Below, in pieces: positions 33,641-46,257 of a stretch of DNA of 64,000 bases. How positions within the stretch are numbered: the first letter of the stretch is position 1; every line of letters starts with the position of its first letter. Where the stretch lies: contig CM048840.1 in assembly GCA_026545765.1 (NCBI GenBank), forward strand, positions 86,642,877 to 86,706,876, read 5' to 3'. The notes beneath the pieces were generated by a model that was not told the origin of the DNA, did not search any database, and saw only the letters and a program-made list of their open reading frames with translations. This DNA comes from Plantago major (taxonomy: Eukaryota; Streptophyta; Magnoliopsida; Lamiales; Plantaginaceae). A program made the position numbers and the translations under genes.

Positions 33641-35099
33641 TTTCTATCAATGTAGTTTTTAATTGCTACTCCAATTTATATTTTCACTTTTAAAATTAAT
33701 TTCAAGTTTTGTCAATTATATATAATTATTATATTCATGTATTATAATTATTATATTTAATTTTGAGTATTATAATTAATTTATGATAATAATAAAAAAT
33801 AGTTATATTAATCTAATTAGGTGGGTGATGAGTGGTCATGGATAAACTACATTTTTTGTGGATGTTGGGTTGAGTGGAAGAGTGGATGAGAGAGAAATTA
33901 ATTGTTTATTGAAATAGTTTGAGGTTGGGTTGGGTGGAAGGTCATGGATAATCAGAAAACCGAGTTAAAAACACCTAAAGTTTTATATAACTTGAGGTTT
34001 TAATTCTTTAACAATCACTCCCTTAATAGATGAATAGCAACTCGATTTTATGTGAGTAGAATAGTTACTTACCTGAATTTGTAGTTGTATGTCAAACATG
34101 AAAATTGATGAATATTGACTTAACAGAGTTATTGATTGCTTACTGAACAGTCCGTAATTGTGGCTTATGAAAGAAATGTTAAGAGGAGACACATAAATAG
34201 TTCACAAAGTCTTAGAAGAGACGTGTATTAGTGAGAGACGAATTGATGTTCTTATGTATATGTATAATGTTTTTAAGCAATACCAGTAATGTTTTATTGT
34301 GTACATTTTATATCACTTTTTATGTATATGTTGTATATCACCGATGTTTTTAGTAAAATCTATAATATTTTTTTATATAACTATAATGTTTGTCCGTCTC
34401 TTTTAGTCTGTCCATAAGACCGTCTCTCACGAGAATTAATCTAAATAGTTAACATGTCCCTCTCCGAGAGAAACTAATGAAATTTAAACTTCTCTAAAAC
34501 GATTAAACGCTAGGTAGACGCTCTAAAAAACGATTAAACGCTAGGTAGACGATCAATTACAACGGAGTAATATATCAATTGTGACTATTACGGGACCACA
34601 AGTTTGCCTCGATTCTTGTAGAACAATTGTGGTTCATATACAAAACTCTTTAGCACATATACTTCGAGTGTTAGATCTGTGACTTGAGAAATTAATAATC
34701 GTTGTAATTCAGTTTTTCTCAAACACTCACAAAGATCTAAATTTATATAAGTTGGAAGCCTACAATTCCACACAATTAGGGTTAATATAGCAGGAAGTTG
34801 ATTCGGGATGTCGGTCTCCACTGAACAAACAAATAACAACGCAAATTATTCTAAATTGCAGAAAGTAAACAGTATATCAATCAGTTGTTTTGAAATCAAA
34901 TAGTAATCTAGCATGCATGATCATATATGATTGTGAATCTTAAATAACTGTTTTGTAATCAATGTAAACAGATGTAAAGGTTCCCCAACCTTCCATCTTA
35001 CAGTACTACTCCCAACTACTTGAAAGCAAACAACATACTTGTCGTCTATCGGCAGCAAGGATACATGCTATGAACCAAGATGCAATTGATCCTAGCACC
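33641..35099. other. intergenic; MITE remnant and short tandem repeat only
   Basis: AT-rich. An inverted pair GTGAGAGACG (34232) / CGTCTCTCAC (34422) marks a probable MITE related to that at 12382. Two copies of CGATTAAACGCTAGGTAGAC at 34499 and 34530 form a 31-bp tandem repeat. No gene seen. Confidence 0.5.
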
Positions 35100-36030
35100 C
35101 TACTACACCAATATAATTGTTGTGTTAGTTAACAACCCACCACACCACGTTTCCAGACAAGATAAACAAGAAACTTGAATACCTCTACCAATACCTAGTT
35201 ATAGGAAGACTATGGTACCTCACAAAGAGAGTCGGACGAATAGAGAATTCCAAATGCGAATTACGTTTAAAATCAATTCATTAATATATCACGATATATA
35301 AATGAGTAGCAGGCAGAGTTCCAGCAGTTCGCCTTTACTAAAAGAGTTTAGCTACTCATAACGTAAGCAGAATACATGAATAATAAATAAAAGTAAGTAA
35401 AGAGATGCTTAGTCTTGATGTTATTCGTTCTTGATGGCTAGGATTTTCTTCTCTTTCTTGAATCTTGACGACCAGGGTTTCGCTGTTTTGGGTTTCACTT
35501 CCCCGATGACTGGTTCTCTATCAAGAGAGCTGTTGTGTATGCAGTGTGTGAATTATGCGACCCCAAGGCCCCTTTATATAGTATTGTGAGTTGAGATTTG
35601 CATGCATGTCATATAAGGAAGGTAAAGAATCACGGGCCAGACTTGAAGCGGACTTGGGCTTGGTATAATTAAGTCGGCCAGACAGGTCACTGTGGTCCCT
35701 TAGCCCTTGGGGCCGCACTCGTCGATTCCCCAGGATGTTTGCAGATTCGTCTTTTGGGCTATTCTCGGACTTCTTAACTTCGTTAATTATCTCGAAAAGT
35801 GGTCTTCTACAATGTTTTAGCATTTTGAATAAGCTTCGCAACGGTAGTTCATGTGCCTCGTTTGGACTCCTCAAACTCATTGTGTGGTTAAATCATCGTA
35901 TTCCCTTATTTTCCTCGATTTGGCATAAATATTACGTTTTGGTACCGGAAAATGTGCAATTCCTTGAAACCATGATCATCACCTACAAAATACACAAGAA
36001 AATGGTAATTGACCATTTTTTGATATAAAT
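35100..36030 (-). promoter_or_regulatory. LTR- or promoter-like region on the minus strand
   Basis: On the minus strand TATATAAAGGGGCC (near 35580) is followed by a leader without conserved coding and a long AT-rich tail, the layout of U3-R-U5 of an LTR or of a promoter and 5' UTR. No TG..CA pair or target duplication was fixed, and no neighbouring pol exists. Open frames here match nothing I know. Confidence 0.3.
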
Positions 36031-36783
36031 ATTGAATCTTGGGCAAATAACGAGTGTCTAAAAGTGTGTTAAATCACACATTTCATGGTCACGTCAATCT
36101 GGTTTAGATTTTGATGATCAATCATATGACAACATAGACTCAACATTGAAGTAGTACTCTTAAGTCCTTAGAATGAATATAATGGACATAATGGTAAATA
36201 GGAACCTCATTGACTAATGGCTTAATAACTTGTATATGTGATAGGTTTTCAGCACATGTAACTTTATTTTTACCCTTTGCTAGAGAAGACCAAACTTTGG
36301 AGTTGCGATCAACACCTTTGACAAGTCAAGTTGTTGAAGACTCGGACAAGCTGAAGAAGCTTGTTAAGAAGAAGATTCTCCAGCAAACGTAGTCTCAGTA
36401 ATTGCACTTGGTTGAGTGAAAATCCAAACAATATAGTAGGTTGACCAAACCATTTGTTGAAGGATTGATATGCTGAAAAATTACTTATGGCAAAGCAATG
36501 TAGGGTACTTCTAAGGTCCGACTACATTTGTACGGCTTAACGCACACCCATCTTAGTTGTACTCGTTTTTAACCATTAGATTACTTGTACAAATTATATT
36601 TTAAGTTGTACTCAATCTTGACCGTTCACGTGATTGTAAAAATTATACAATGGCAATTCGTGTAAATTTTACTATACAACATGGGTTAACATGTCATTAT
36701 ATAGCTTTTATATTCATATAAATCATAAATTAATCTAACAATTAAAAAACAATTACCTTCAACTTGAAGAAAACTTAATATCA

Positions 36784-38392
36784 ATGCCTCGGAAGAAAAC
36801 TCTTCCATCGACCTCCGGCTCGGCGGCCAAGCGTCCAGTTGGGCGGCCACGCAGGAACCCGGCGCCCTCCGTACCCCCTGCATCGACGATTGAGACTGGA
36901 GAGAGCTCGAATCCGTTGGTTGACTCGTCAGAGCCCTCGAACCCTAGCAGCCCGGAACCTGTGCCGGCGATCTCTGATCGGCAAATTCCGATTGCCCCTG
37001 CTCCGATTGATCATCTCCAGGTACCTATTTTGGATAGCCCTAACTTGATTAATGTCCCGGTGATGCCGTTGGACTCGGATCGACATCCATTACCTATTTC
37101 CCTGTATCGGACAAAACCTTGACAAATTTGGACAACCCAAACTCTTATTCTGGATTGGAAAACATCGACGGGGAGGTTTTGCTACAAAATTCGGTTGAAC
37201 GACAATTACGGTGACTGGTGCGGATGGGCAGATTCAGCCACCGTCACCTCGAACTCATGATAGACAACCTAGTCCTACTCCGACCCCGTGGGTTGACATA
37301 ATCCGGGGAAATCGTATTCCTGATCGTGGCATGACCATTGCGTATACACCCCCTCCTGTGGTTGAGGGTGAAATTATTGTGGAAATTGATGATGAGGATA
37401 TCGCAGCAGAACTTGAGTTTTGGAAGAATTCACTTATCATGATGTAGCTGACAACTCGCTTTCGATGACTGCGGTGAAATTTTTTATGAGTAAAGTATGG
37501 AACTTTGTTGCTCTGCCTGTGTTATACTACAATGAGGATGGGTACTTTATCATCCGTTTTAAGACGGAAGCTGAACGGGATGTTGTAAAGGAGGGTGGTC
37601 CATACTACATATTTGGTCGCCACATGATTTTGCGCCCATGGTCCCGAACGTTTGAACTCAAGGAGGATATGACTCGCATTGCCCAGATTTGGGTAAAGTT
37701 TCCACAACTTCCGCTGTACTTATGGGGAGCCAAGAGTTTAAGCAAAATTGCGAGTGTTATTGGAGAACCCATGTTTACTGATGAATGCACTGCTAAGAAA
37801 CTCAGGGTAACTTATGCTCGGATTCTGATTGAGGTCGATATCACCCAGGAGCTCCGTAAGTCGATTGTGGTTAAGGATCGCCAAGGTAACGTGATTAATC
37901 AACAGGTGGAATATGAGTGGAACCCGATCTTCTGTCAAAAGTGTCAACGGTTTGGACATGAGTGTGGAGAGGACATTGCTAGACCTCGGATTAATGATAA
38001 CCGTCAGCAGGTGCGTCAGAGGGCGAGACACCCTGGTGCTAATGATCAGTGTAGAGCGTGGGTGGCAACCGGAAGGCAGGTGGGCGTGACTCCAACCCCT
38101 GCAGATCCGGAGCGAGCTGCTCCCATCAGGCTAATCAGGCCATTATCGCCAATACCATCAAGGGGAGCTGCTATCTCGACCTGGCGTGATCGCTTACTCC
38201 GCCGAACCCACCTACTGATGAGGCGGATTGGTCCCCCGTGCGCCAACGACGTCGCTCCCCTAATAGGCATATTCACCCGGGGACCTCCAGGGATGTTCGT
38301 GCTTCTGAAGATAGTATTTTTACTCCAAACGGTTTCGCATCACTTGAGCTTGGATCTGGCTCTGGTGAAAACCCGAACCGTAATATATGTTA
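36784..38392 (+). pseudogene. LINE ORF1 (DUF4283 plus zinc knuckle)
   Basis: Starts ATG at 36784 (MPRKKTLPSTSGS, basic and Pro/Ser-rich, with a VGRPRRNP AT-hook-like piece). The DUF4283 domain follows from about 37440 (KVWNFVALPVLYYNEDGYF, RPWSRTFELKEDM), then IWVKFPQLPLYLW and a zinc knuckle CQKCQRFGHEC. This is the RNA-binding gag-like protein of plant LINEs. Frame changes lie near 37100-37210, near 37420-37445 and between 38030 and 38230. The last part (SLELGSGSGENPNRNIC) ends in TAG at 38390-38392, overlapping the ORF2 start. Confidence 0.85.
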
Positions 38393-41300
38393 GCATGGAA
38401 CGTCAGGGGGCTGAATAAGGTCGCAAAACATAAGGAGATTGTCTCTCGTCTCCTGGATTGGAATGTTAGTATTGCTGGCCTCTTGGAAACACAAGTAAAA
38501 CAGGAAAATAAGGATAAGATCAGCAAGCATTTGGGACGTCGCTGGAGTTACTGGGATAATTATTCGTCCCATGTTTTGGGACGGATTTGGGTTGTATGGG
38601 ACCCTAATCGAGTCCAGGTGCAGTTCATACAGTGCTCGGACCAATTTGTGCATTGTCGGTGGTTTGATTCTGATGGTGTCGACAAAGACCTTTTGATGTT
38701 TATTTATGCGCATAATCATCTGAGCCGGCAGGGCCAATTGTGGCAGGAGTTGGCGGATCTAGCTGCCACCAATCAGGATCCGTGGGTTTGCATTGGCGAC
38801 TTTAATAACGTTCTGAGTGTTGAGGACCGTGTTGGGGGAAACCTTGTACTCCCGCACAAATTCAGAGATTTCGCCACAATGATGGAGGTTATAGGTTTGT
38901 TTGAGGTTCCTACGGTGGGTGATCGGTTTACCTGGTCTAATAAACATACGCATGGCATTATCTACTCACGCATTGATCGGGCGCTTGGTAATGTGGAGTG
39001 GTTTCAGGCTAATCCCACGGTAGATGTTGAGATTCTGCCCCCCGGAATATCGGACCATTCGCCACTCAGATTTCGGAATTATATTATGACTAAACCAAAA
39101 CAGTTGTGCTTTCGATTCATGAACTATGTGACCCAGTTTTCTGATTTTGGTACAATGGTGGCAGAGGTTTGGTGTCAACCAGGACCCACTAATCCACAGG
39201 AATGTATTTGGTGGAAATTGAAGCGCGTGAAACCTGCCATACGCCACCTCCACTCACGGATTCATGGCGTGGAAGCTCGAATCCAGACCGACCTTGCCCA
39301 GAACAGATTTGATGCAACACTTATTCAACATGTAAAGGGGGATACTGCTAGCCTGGAAAAGTGGCTTGATATAGATGATCAGATAATGAGGCAGAAGTCA
39401 AAGATTGATTGGATCAAGCAGGGGGATGGTAATATGTCTTTCTTCCACGCCCAGGTTAGAGAGAAAAATCGGAGGATAGGCATCCATCGCCTTGAATCTG
39501 AGGATGGTCGTATACTTCTCGCTACTGCTGCAATTGAGACTGAGGTGCTTGAGTACTATACTCGTTTAGTAGGATCGGTGTCCCCACGCCGCATTGGGAT
39601 TGATGTAGGTGTTGTTCGGCGGGGGTAAGAAACTATCCCTCTCTGACAGGGAGCTCCTTATACAGCCGATCTCACATATGGATATTGACCTGGCCTTAAA
39701 AGATATTGGTGAGTTAAAGGCTCCGGGAATAGATGGTTTCAACTCGCACTTCTTCAAACAGGCGTGGCAAACGGTAAATCAGGATGTGTATGCTGCAGTT
39801 CAGGATTTCTTCGATACATCTTCCTCATACCCGGCACTTAATTGTACCCTTGTTACCTTGATCCCAAAATCCACCTCGACAGTGGGAGTCTGTGACATGC
39901 GACCCATAGCATGTTGCTCTGTCATTTACAAGATTATTTCCAAGATCCTCACTGCTCGTTTGGGAAAGGTGATTAATACTATTGTGGATGATAGCCAATC
40001 AGCTTTCCTACCAGGAAAAGTGATACAGGATAATATCCTGCTTGCACAGGAGCTAATCAAAGGATATGGTCGAAAGGGCATCTCCCCTCGATGTATGATA
40101 CAGATGGATATTCACAAAGCTTACGACACAGTCGAATGGGGAGCTTTGGAGATGATCCTAAAGGAGCTGGGTGTACCTGCGCTATTCGTAAATTTGGATT
40201 ATGTCTTTGTGTCACGACCGTATCCTATCGTTATTCGATAAATGGGGTCCCATCCAAGTAGCTAAAAGCTAGACGAGGGTTGCGGCAAGGTGATCCCCTC
40301 TCACCCTTCTTGTTTGTACTTGTTATGGAATACCTTCATCGGATGCTGCAAACCCTGAGCGATACTCCGGATTTCAACTTCCACCCAAAGTGTGAGAAAC
40401 TCCATATCACCAACCTATGTTTTGCGGATGACTTGATGCTATTTATGCGAGGTGACTTAAGGTATGTGGAATTGTTATTACATTGTTTTGACCTCTTCTC
40501 CCAGGCCACGGGTTTGCAGGCTAGTGTCACTAAGACACGTATCTTCTTTGGAGGAGTTGCGCAAGTGGAGCGGCAACACATATTGGCTTCTACGGGTTTT
40601 GCGTGTGGGCGTCTCCCGGTGAAATACTTAGGTGTTCCTCTTTCACACTGTCAGCTTACGGTGGTACAGTATCAACCCCTTATTGACAGGATCCTAGGTA
40701 GGGTCCAGCACTGGACGGTTCGCCTTTTGAGCTATGCTGGTCGGGAGCAGTTGATCAAGAGTGTTATTACTTCCATTACAGCGTACTGGCTCCAGGTTTT
40801 TCCTATACCAAAGACGGTACTTGATCACATCCAGCGTATATGTCGTAGCTTCCTGTGGAGTGGTAAAGATGGTAACTACCGCAAAGCACTAATTGCTTGG
40901 AAGCAAGTTTGTGCCCCCAGGAGTTGTGGTGGTCTGAACATAATCAGCCTACCCGAGTGGAATAAAGAACTTATTTCCAAATTTCTCTGGAAAATTCAAA
41001 TGAAGGCATACTCTCTTTGGGTACGGTGGATTCATAGCTACTACATCAAGCAGCAACCATTGAATGATTGGAATATTCCTGTGTGTAGTTCGGCAATACT
41101 ACGGGCTGTGCAGAGGATCAAGCTGGAGTTACTGGATCAGCCGGAGTGGACGGTGTAGCTTGCGATGATGCGGTTCTCGGTGCAGAAGATTTACCGCCCC
41201 ATGCGTGCATGCCCGGACCAGATTGAGTGGTGCGATATGGTGACTAGGAATCCTGCTAGACCGAAGGCCAAATTCATCCTATGGCTTTCACTTCATCGCA

Positions 41301-41524
41301 GATTGGCAACCAAGGATCGATTGGCTTTCTTTGGTATCCTGAATGATGGGCAATGTGCCTTCTGTACTGACAATGAGAGTATTGATCACCTGTTCTTTCA
41401 GTGCCCGATCACCTATGAGATTCTAAGAGGTGGCTTGCGATGGTTACGGATATCCCACCGCCCCCCCCCCCCCATACATGATTGGCAGCAACTCCGGATA
41501 TTCCCCGTATTACACGATCTATGA
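38387..41524 (+). pseudogene. LINE ORF2: endonuclease, reverse transcriptase, zf-RVT
   Basis: Start ATG at 38387 (MLAWNVRGLN). The apurinic-like endonuclease keeps its key residues: N in WNVRG, E in LLETQV, D and N in IGDFNN, the SRIDRAL block and SDHSPL. Reverse transcriptase shows KAPGIDGFN, RPIACCSVIYKI, MDIHKAYDTVEW, RQGDPLSPFLF (40283 on) and catalytic CFADDLMLF. The zf-RVT motif is CAFCTDNESIDHLFF. Defects: frame shifts near 39610 and near 40200-40280, and an in-frame TAG at 41156-41158. A C13 run at 41461-41473 lies in the C-terminal region. In a live element the protein nicks DNA and primes reverse transcription on it. Confidence 0.9.
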
Positions 41525-42488
41525 TTTGGACCACTGGGATACGTTGCGCATATGGCAAAGCGGCTGAATTGGTCAGGGAACTAGACCTTCAGGCCCTAGG
41601 CCTTTAGATTGTTTTTTGTCTCTATTTTCGTCTTTGTAGTTGGTAGTCTAGCATAGTCGATTCTTTTTGGGCATGGACGTATTGTCGGCCCCTAAATGTA
41701 CTGACATTGTTTCGGAGTAATAAGACAAGTTCTTCGTTCCAAAAAAAAATAAAAAACAATTAATGTTAATTCTAGCCAGACAACAGCGTTCTTCCACCAG
41801 AATTTTATGAACTCTAATCCCCAATTCTATTAGCTTTTTAATTTTCAACGAATTATTCAAGCTACAGAATCAATTCTGACCCCCCTCGATTCCATTCACC
41901 TTGCAATTTTTCGAGAGTAATTCTAAAGAAATTTAAGAGAGAAGAAAATGGCTCTTCTTGCAATCAATTCTATGATGATGCTCTCTGCCGCTGACCTTAT
42001 TCGTGAAAAGAGCCACTTCTAGGCGATCAATAACAACAGCTTTCCTATAGAGAAAAACAAATATTGGAATGTCTAGTTTAATACGTTTAATACTCTTCAT
42101 GTTCTTCAGACTTTTGTGTGGGATAATTAAAGTTCACATTGCTGAGGTAGGGTTCATAATATTGTGGAAGAAAACGTTGTTGAATGATTAATAAACATTC
42201 AAAATTTTGTTTTTGATTTACGATATTTTAAATTTTGTTTTTTATTTTAAGATTGAATTTGTAATATATTTAATTTAAGAGGTTATGTCGTTACAATCTT
42301 TTTGTATATCTAGATTTACATAAATTGCTATTGTAAAATTTACAATTACGTTGAACGGTCGTGATTAATTACAACTGGAAATGATATTTGTACAACTGAT
42401 CTAACGGTTGTTGATGAGTAGAACGGAGATGGGTGTATATTAAGCTGTTACAGTTGTAGTTGGACCGTAGACTTAGCCAAGCAATGTA

Positions 42489-42780
42489 TCCGTTACAAAG
42501 AAAAGCTGAGGTAGGACAATCGTCTACAAGACAAATTGTACTCCCAGCCAATAGTCAAGAATGCTAAAGGTGAACAAGACAAACACCTTGTACCTTTGGT
42601 TAGTACAACATAGCTCAAAGTTTGAAATTGTATGTTCAAACGGATACAATTGAAACGAAACAATTTTGCACTATAAATAGGTACTAATACTCCTAAGAGA
42701 CATATCTTAGGAGAGACTAAGAAAGACACAAAGAAGTTAGGTTGATGGGCTATTCTCGCGGGTTATGGGCGCGCGAGAAT
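42489..42780. other. flank right of the MULE
   Basis: AT-rich sequence with no gene. A CTCGCG..CGCGAG pair (42754-42777) forms a short GC-rich hairpin. Confidence 0.45.
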
Positions 42781-42839
42781 ATAAATACCTTATTTGAGCT
42801 ATTTCCTCCATTTTCACTATTTTTTTTCTTCCTTGAATT

Positions 42840-44760
42840 GACATCAACCCTAAGCCCTAATTAAGGCGTCATACCCTAATGGTGTTTTCATGTGTCAGGG
42901 TTTTTAGGGTTCACCATTTCCTCTATAGGATTTTAGAAAAATTGTTAAGGTTCTTTTAAACAATGGTTAAGGTTTATGTTTATGTTTAGAATATTGTGGG
43001 TTATTGTATGTTGCTTTTAAGATTTATATGTTATGATAGAACCTTTACAAGGTTACACTTAAACCTTAACATTCATGTATAATAACCTAAATTTGTGTTT
43101 CATGTCAAAAGGGTTTTACCGTTCACCATTTTCTAAACACTTAATTAGGGCTTAGGATTTTGGATGTGATATAGGGTGTTACCCTAATTAAGGGCGTAAG
43201 ATATATTTAACTATTAATCTAGTTAAGTTCTAATGGTTAAGGTTCTCTTCGAAAATGATTAAGGTTTATGTTTAGAATGTTTAAGGTTATTGTGTGTTCA
43301 TGTTGAGATTTATATGTAATTATAGAACCTTTACAAGGTTTCATTTAAACCTTTACATTTTTGTATAATAACCTGAATTTGTGTTTCATGTGTCAGTACG
43401 GCTTTTAGGGTTCGTCATTTTCTCCATAGGGTTTTAGAATGCTTCAGTGACCCCGCCAAACCTTAATTATGGCTTAGGACCCTGAGAGTGTTTTCATGTG
43501 TGAGGGATTTTTAGGGTTCACCATTTCCTCTATAGGATTTTAGAATAGTTCAATTGCCTCGACACGCCCTATACCCCATCCCAAACCCTAAAGCCAAATT
43601 AAGGGCGTAATATATTTTTACTTCTAATCTTGTTAAGTTCTAATGGTTAAGTTTCTTTTGAAAAATGGTTAAGGTTTATTTGTAAAATATTTTAGGTTAT
43701 TGTGTGTTTATGCTAAGGTTTATATGTAATGATAGTGTTGATACAGAAATATATCCAATCCGTCATAGACACCTTTGGAACGAATCCTAAGGCGTTTCAA
43801 GCTGTCTAAGGTCCAAGGCCTCAAGGTCCGACCCTAAGGCCACCTCTGGTCCGACCTTCCTGAGTGAAACGATGAACTAGACCTTAAAGACAGTAGGTCC
43901 GACCCAAACCATGGTCCGAGATCATGAGGGTCCGACCCGGACGATGGTCCGGATATAAGACTCTAACCTCATAAAGAACCAAGTGAACTGGCACCAAGAG
44001 AGAAAATGGATCCGAGGCTATCAAGGTCCGAACCACTATGCCTTGTGTTTTATGGGAGTTGCTTTCAGACATGAGATTGTGACCCGGACCAGGCCCTCGG
44101 ACCTACACTCTCGGACGAAGCTCCGAGACGGACTTCAAGAGTCCCTAATTTCTCTCGGAGAATGACTAAACTACCCTCGAAAGCCCAAAAGGGAAATGGG
44201 TTAAGTCTTCTTAATGGGCCATGGGCCTAATATAGCACTGTTGGCGTAATCCGAGCCTTACACTTAGCACGATCCAACAGAGTTCTTCCTCTTTGGGAGA
44301 TCTCTATATATATGGCACACATTCCCATGCTAATGGAGGTAAATCAAGTCATCTTTACGAACTAATCCCGATCACTATACAGAGCATATCTTCAGTCTCT
44401 CTCAAGTAAAGTCTTTACCCGGTTTGACACTATGCAAACCGGGTCTTCGGTCCTAACCCCCCCCCCCCCCCAAGTTACTTGTGCAGGTCTTTCCCATTAG
44501 TTCTTTGGACTTTGGAGTGCTTTGGACCCTAACTTTGGACCTTAACTTGGGACGATTTGCAGTGGTTTGGACTTAGGGCGACTTAGGAAGAACTTACTCA
44601 AAGTTTGGGGGACTTCACCCTCAACAGACAGAACCTTTACAATGTTACACTTGAACCTTTACCTTTTTGTATAATAACCTGAATTTGTATTTCATGTGTC
44701 AGGGGGTTATGTGGTTCACCATTTCCTCCATAGGATTTTTAGAATGCTTCAATGACCCTT
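42840..44760 (+). repeat. degenerate tandem array of 300-400 bp units
   Basis: Recurring landmarks in the same order: AGGGTTCACCATTTCCTC-TATAGGATTTTAGAA (42915, 43405 variant, 43518, 44715), TAATGGTTAAGGTTCT-TTT, GGTTAAGGTTTATGTTTAGA (42963, 43256, 43668) and AACCTTTACAAGGTT. Copies are diverged and of unequal length. A solo LTR splits the array at 43736. TTTAGGG words occur but not as a telomere-type run. Confidence 0.75.
43736..44626 (+). mobile_element. solo LTR, probably Ty3/gypsy (891 bp)
   Basis: Begins TGTTGATACAG and ends CCTCAACA. Flanked by GATAG (43731-43735) and GACAG (44627-44631), a 5-bp target duplication with one change. Other array units show the empty site GATAGAACC. It contains repeated GGTCCGACC words, a TATATATAT promoter box near 44305 and a C run at 44457-44471. 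No internal region is present, so the element was lost by LTR recombination. Confidence 0.8.
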
Positions 44761-45560
44761 AACAACTAGTTAAAGAAACCTCAACAACAAGCATAAAACT
44801 TATACATTAAGAGGAGAAATTTTGAACATGTTCGACAAATTAAACAACCTAAACATAAACCGTAATCATTACTTATTAAAACCTTAACTATGTTTCACAT
44901 AAACCTTAACCATTTTAACGAAAATATTAACTACTTAGCATGCACAATATATAGTACTAAACCCAACTACAAACATCGTATAAAGCTCGTACATTTTACG
45001 TATAAACCTTTTCCGCCTTTCAGATAAACCATAAATGTTTATCGTTAAAACATTAACAATTTCTCACATACTAACATCTTGCATATCAAATTAAAAAAAA
45101 AAAAAAAAAACCTTAACAAACATATACAATAACCTTGATCATGTACTATATAAACCTTTAAGCATTTATGAAGAAACCTTAATACAATCTGAAAATTGCA
45201 AATTCATCCCTATCTTTTGTCAAATTCTCCAATAACATACTCTATTCTTTCTAATATTTACCAAATCAAACAAAAAATAAGCATTCTAATCCAAATCCAC
45301 CTAAAAGTGTCTTCAATGAAAGCTTAACACCCTTCAAACCAACACAATTAACAATCAATTCGAGATGAATTAAAAAAATCTAGATCTAAATTTATTTTTC
45401 AAACTTTCATGGGAGCTCCATCCATGGACAAAAACTAAAAAAAAAATTCAAACAAACACCACACCAAGAACTCGAACTTGCTATTGCGATCAAACTTTTT
45501 CAAGCTATCTGAGTAACTCTCCTATTCCATTAACTAAATCGCGAATTAAAAACGTACTAG
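44761..45560. repeat. region in inverse orientation to the array
   Basis: Words such as AACCTAAACATAAACC and CATAAACCTTAACC are the reverse complement of the GGTTAAGGTTTATG unit upstream. The whole 42.8-45.2 kb segment is thus a loose inverted arrangement. No coding region. Confidence 0.5.
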
Positions 45561-45564
45561 TTAA

Positions 45565-45603
45565 ACAAATGCTTGGCACGCGTAGCATGACACACGCACT
45601 CTA
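45565..45603 (+). mobile_element. Helitron-like 3' end
   Basis: GGCACGCGTAGCATGACACAC followed by GCACTCTAGT. The GCGT/ACGC pair is a short stem, and CTAG at 45599-45602 is followed by T. Related to the end at 27548-27568. No 5' end found. Confidence 0.4.
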
Positions 45604-46257
45604 GTAACGTAATAATCCAAACTACAATTTTGAATCGTTTAGTAAAATACATACAAATATGAATTACAATATTTCACATAACTTATCTCAAACATAGTCA
45701 AGTTAAGCGTCTAGAGGAAGTATATTGAAGTGAAAATATTATGACATGATTTAGACTTTAATGTGTTATGTGAATCTCCATTTCGGTTTTTATAGATTAT
45801 GTTGGAAACCCGTATTTGCTACATTTTGGATGCTCAATGCTAAACCCACTAGCTCATGTTTAGCATGCTCAAACTCATATATAATACAAATTTGCTTCCC
45901 TAAAAATTTGAACATGTGACCGAGATGATTGCATTCTTCTCTTTTAACTAACTGAACAACTTTTAAAATCAAAATATCCTACTATAATTTATCATCCCAA
46001 TATGTTTTAGAATACCAACAATATAGTACAAGATACAAATGAAGAACATAAATGTTTGTAACTACAATTAGGTGGTCATTCCATAAGTGCATTATACGTT
46101 AATGATGGTTTTGATGTTGTCGTCTTTGCTTTAAGGTTTCAACAACAAACCTTAATTAGTAGGTGTGTCTTCTTATGCTTTATGGTAGCCTCACATTAAA
46201 TTTTATTTTTTTCAATAGCACTCATAATTGTCATGTAATCAATTGAAATTTGTGACA

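Larger units (their letters stand above)
36756..41749 (+). mobile_element. full-length L1-type LINE inserted in the MULE
   Basis: Perfect 13-bp target duplication TAAAAAACAATTA at 36743-36755 and 41750-41762. The element begins 28 bases before the ORF1 ATG and ends in A9 at 41741-41749. It carries ORF1 and ORF2 with endonuclease, reverse transcriptase and zf-RVT. The full length and exact duplication suggest a fairly recent insertion, yet both frames carry several shifts. Confidence 0.93.
36503..42478. mobile_element. Mutator-like element with about 180-bp TIRs and 10-bp target duplication
   Basis: Left arm from GGGTACTTCTAAGGTCCGAC and inverted right arm from GGCTAAGTCTACGGTCCAAC pair over about 180 bases, sharing ACACCCATCT, TTGTACAAAT and GACCGTTCA. 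The direct repeat AAGCAATGTA at 36493-36502 and 42479-42488 is the target duplication, of the 9-10 bp size typical of Mutator elements. Without the LINE inserted in it the element is about 970 bp and has no transposase. Confidence 0.88.

Noticed and set aside
34588-34839. 83-codon minus-strand frame
   Set aside because: Composition is that of the surrounding AT-rich DNA and no conserved motif is visible.
35521-35880. 119-codon minus-strand frame starting MSLRSPNEAHELP
   Set aside because: No recognisable domain, crosses a TATA-like box and leader-like sequence; more likely LTR or promoter DNA.
42840-43620. TTTAGGG words suggesting interstitial telomere repeats
   Set aside because: They are isolated within longer diverged units and never in consecutive heptamer runs.
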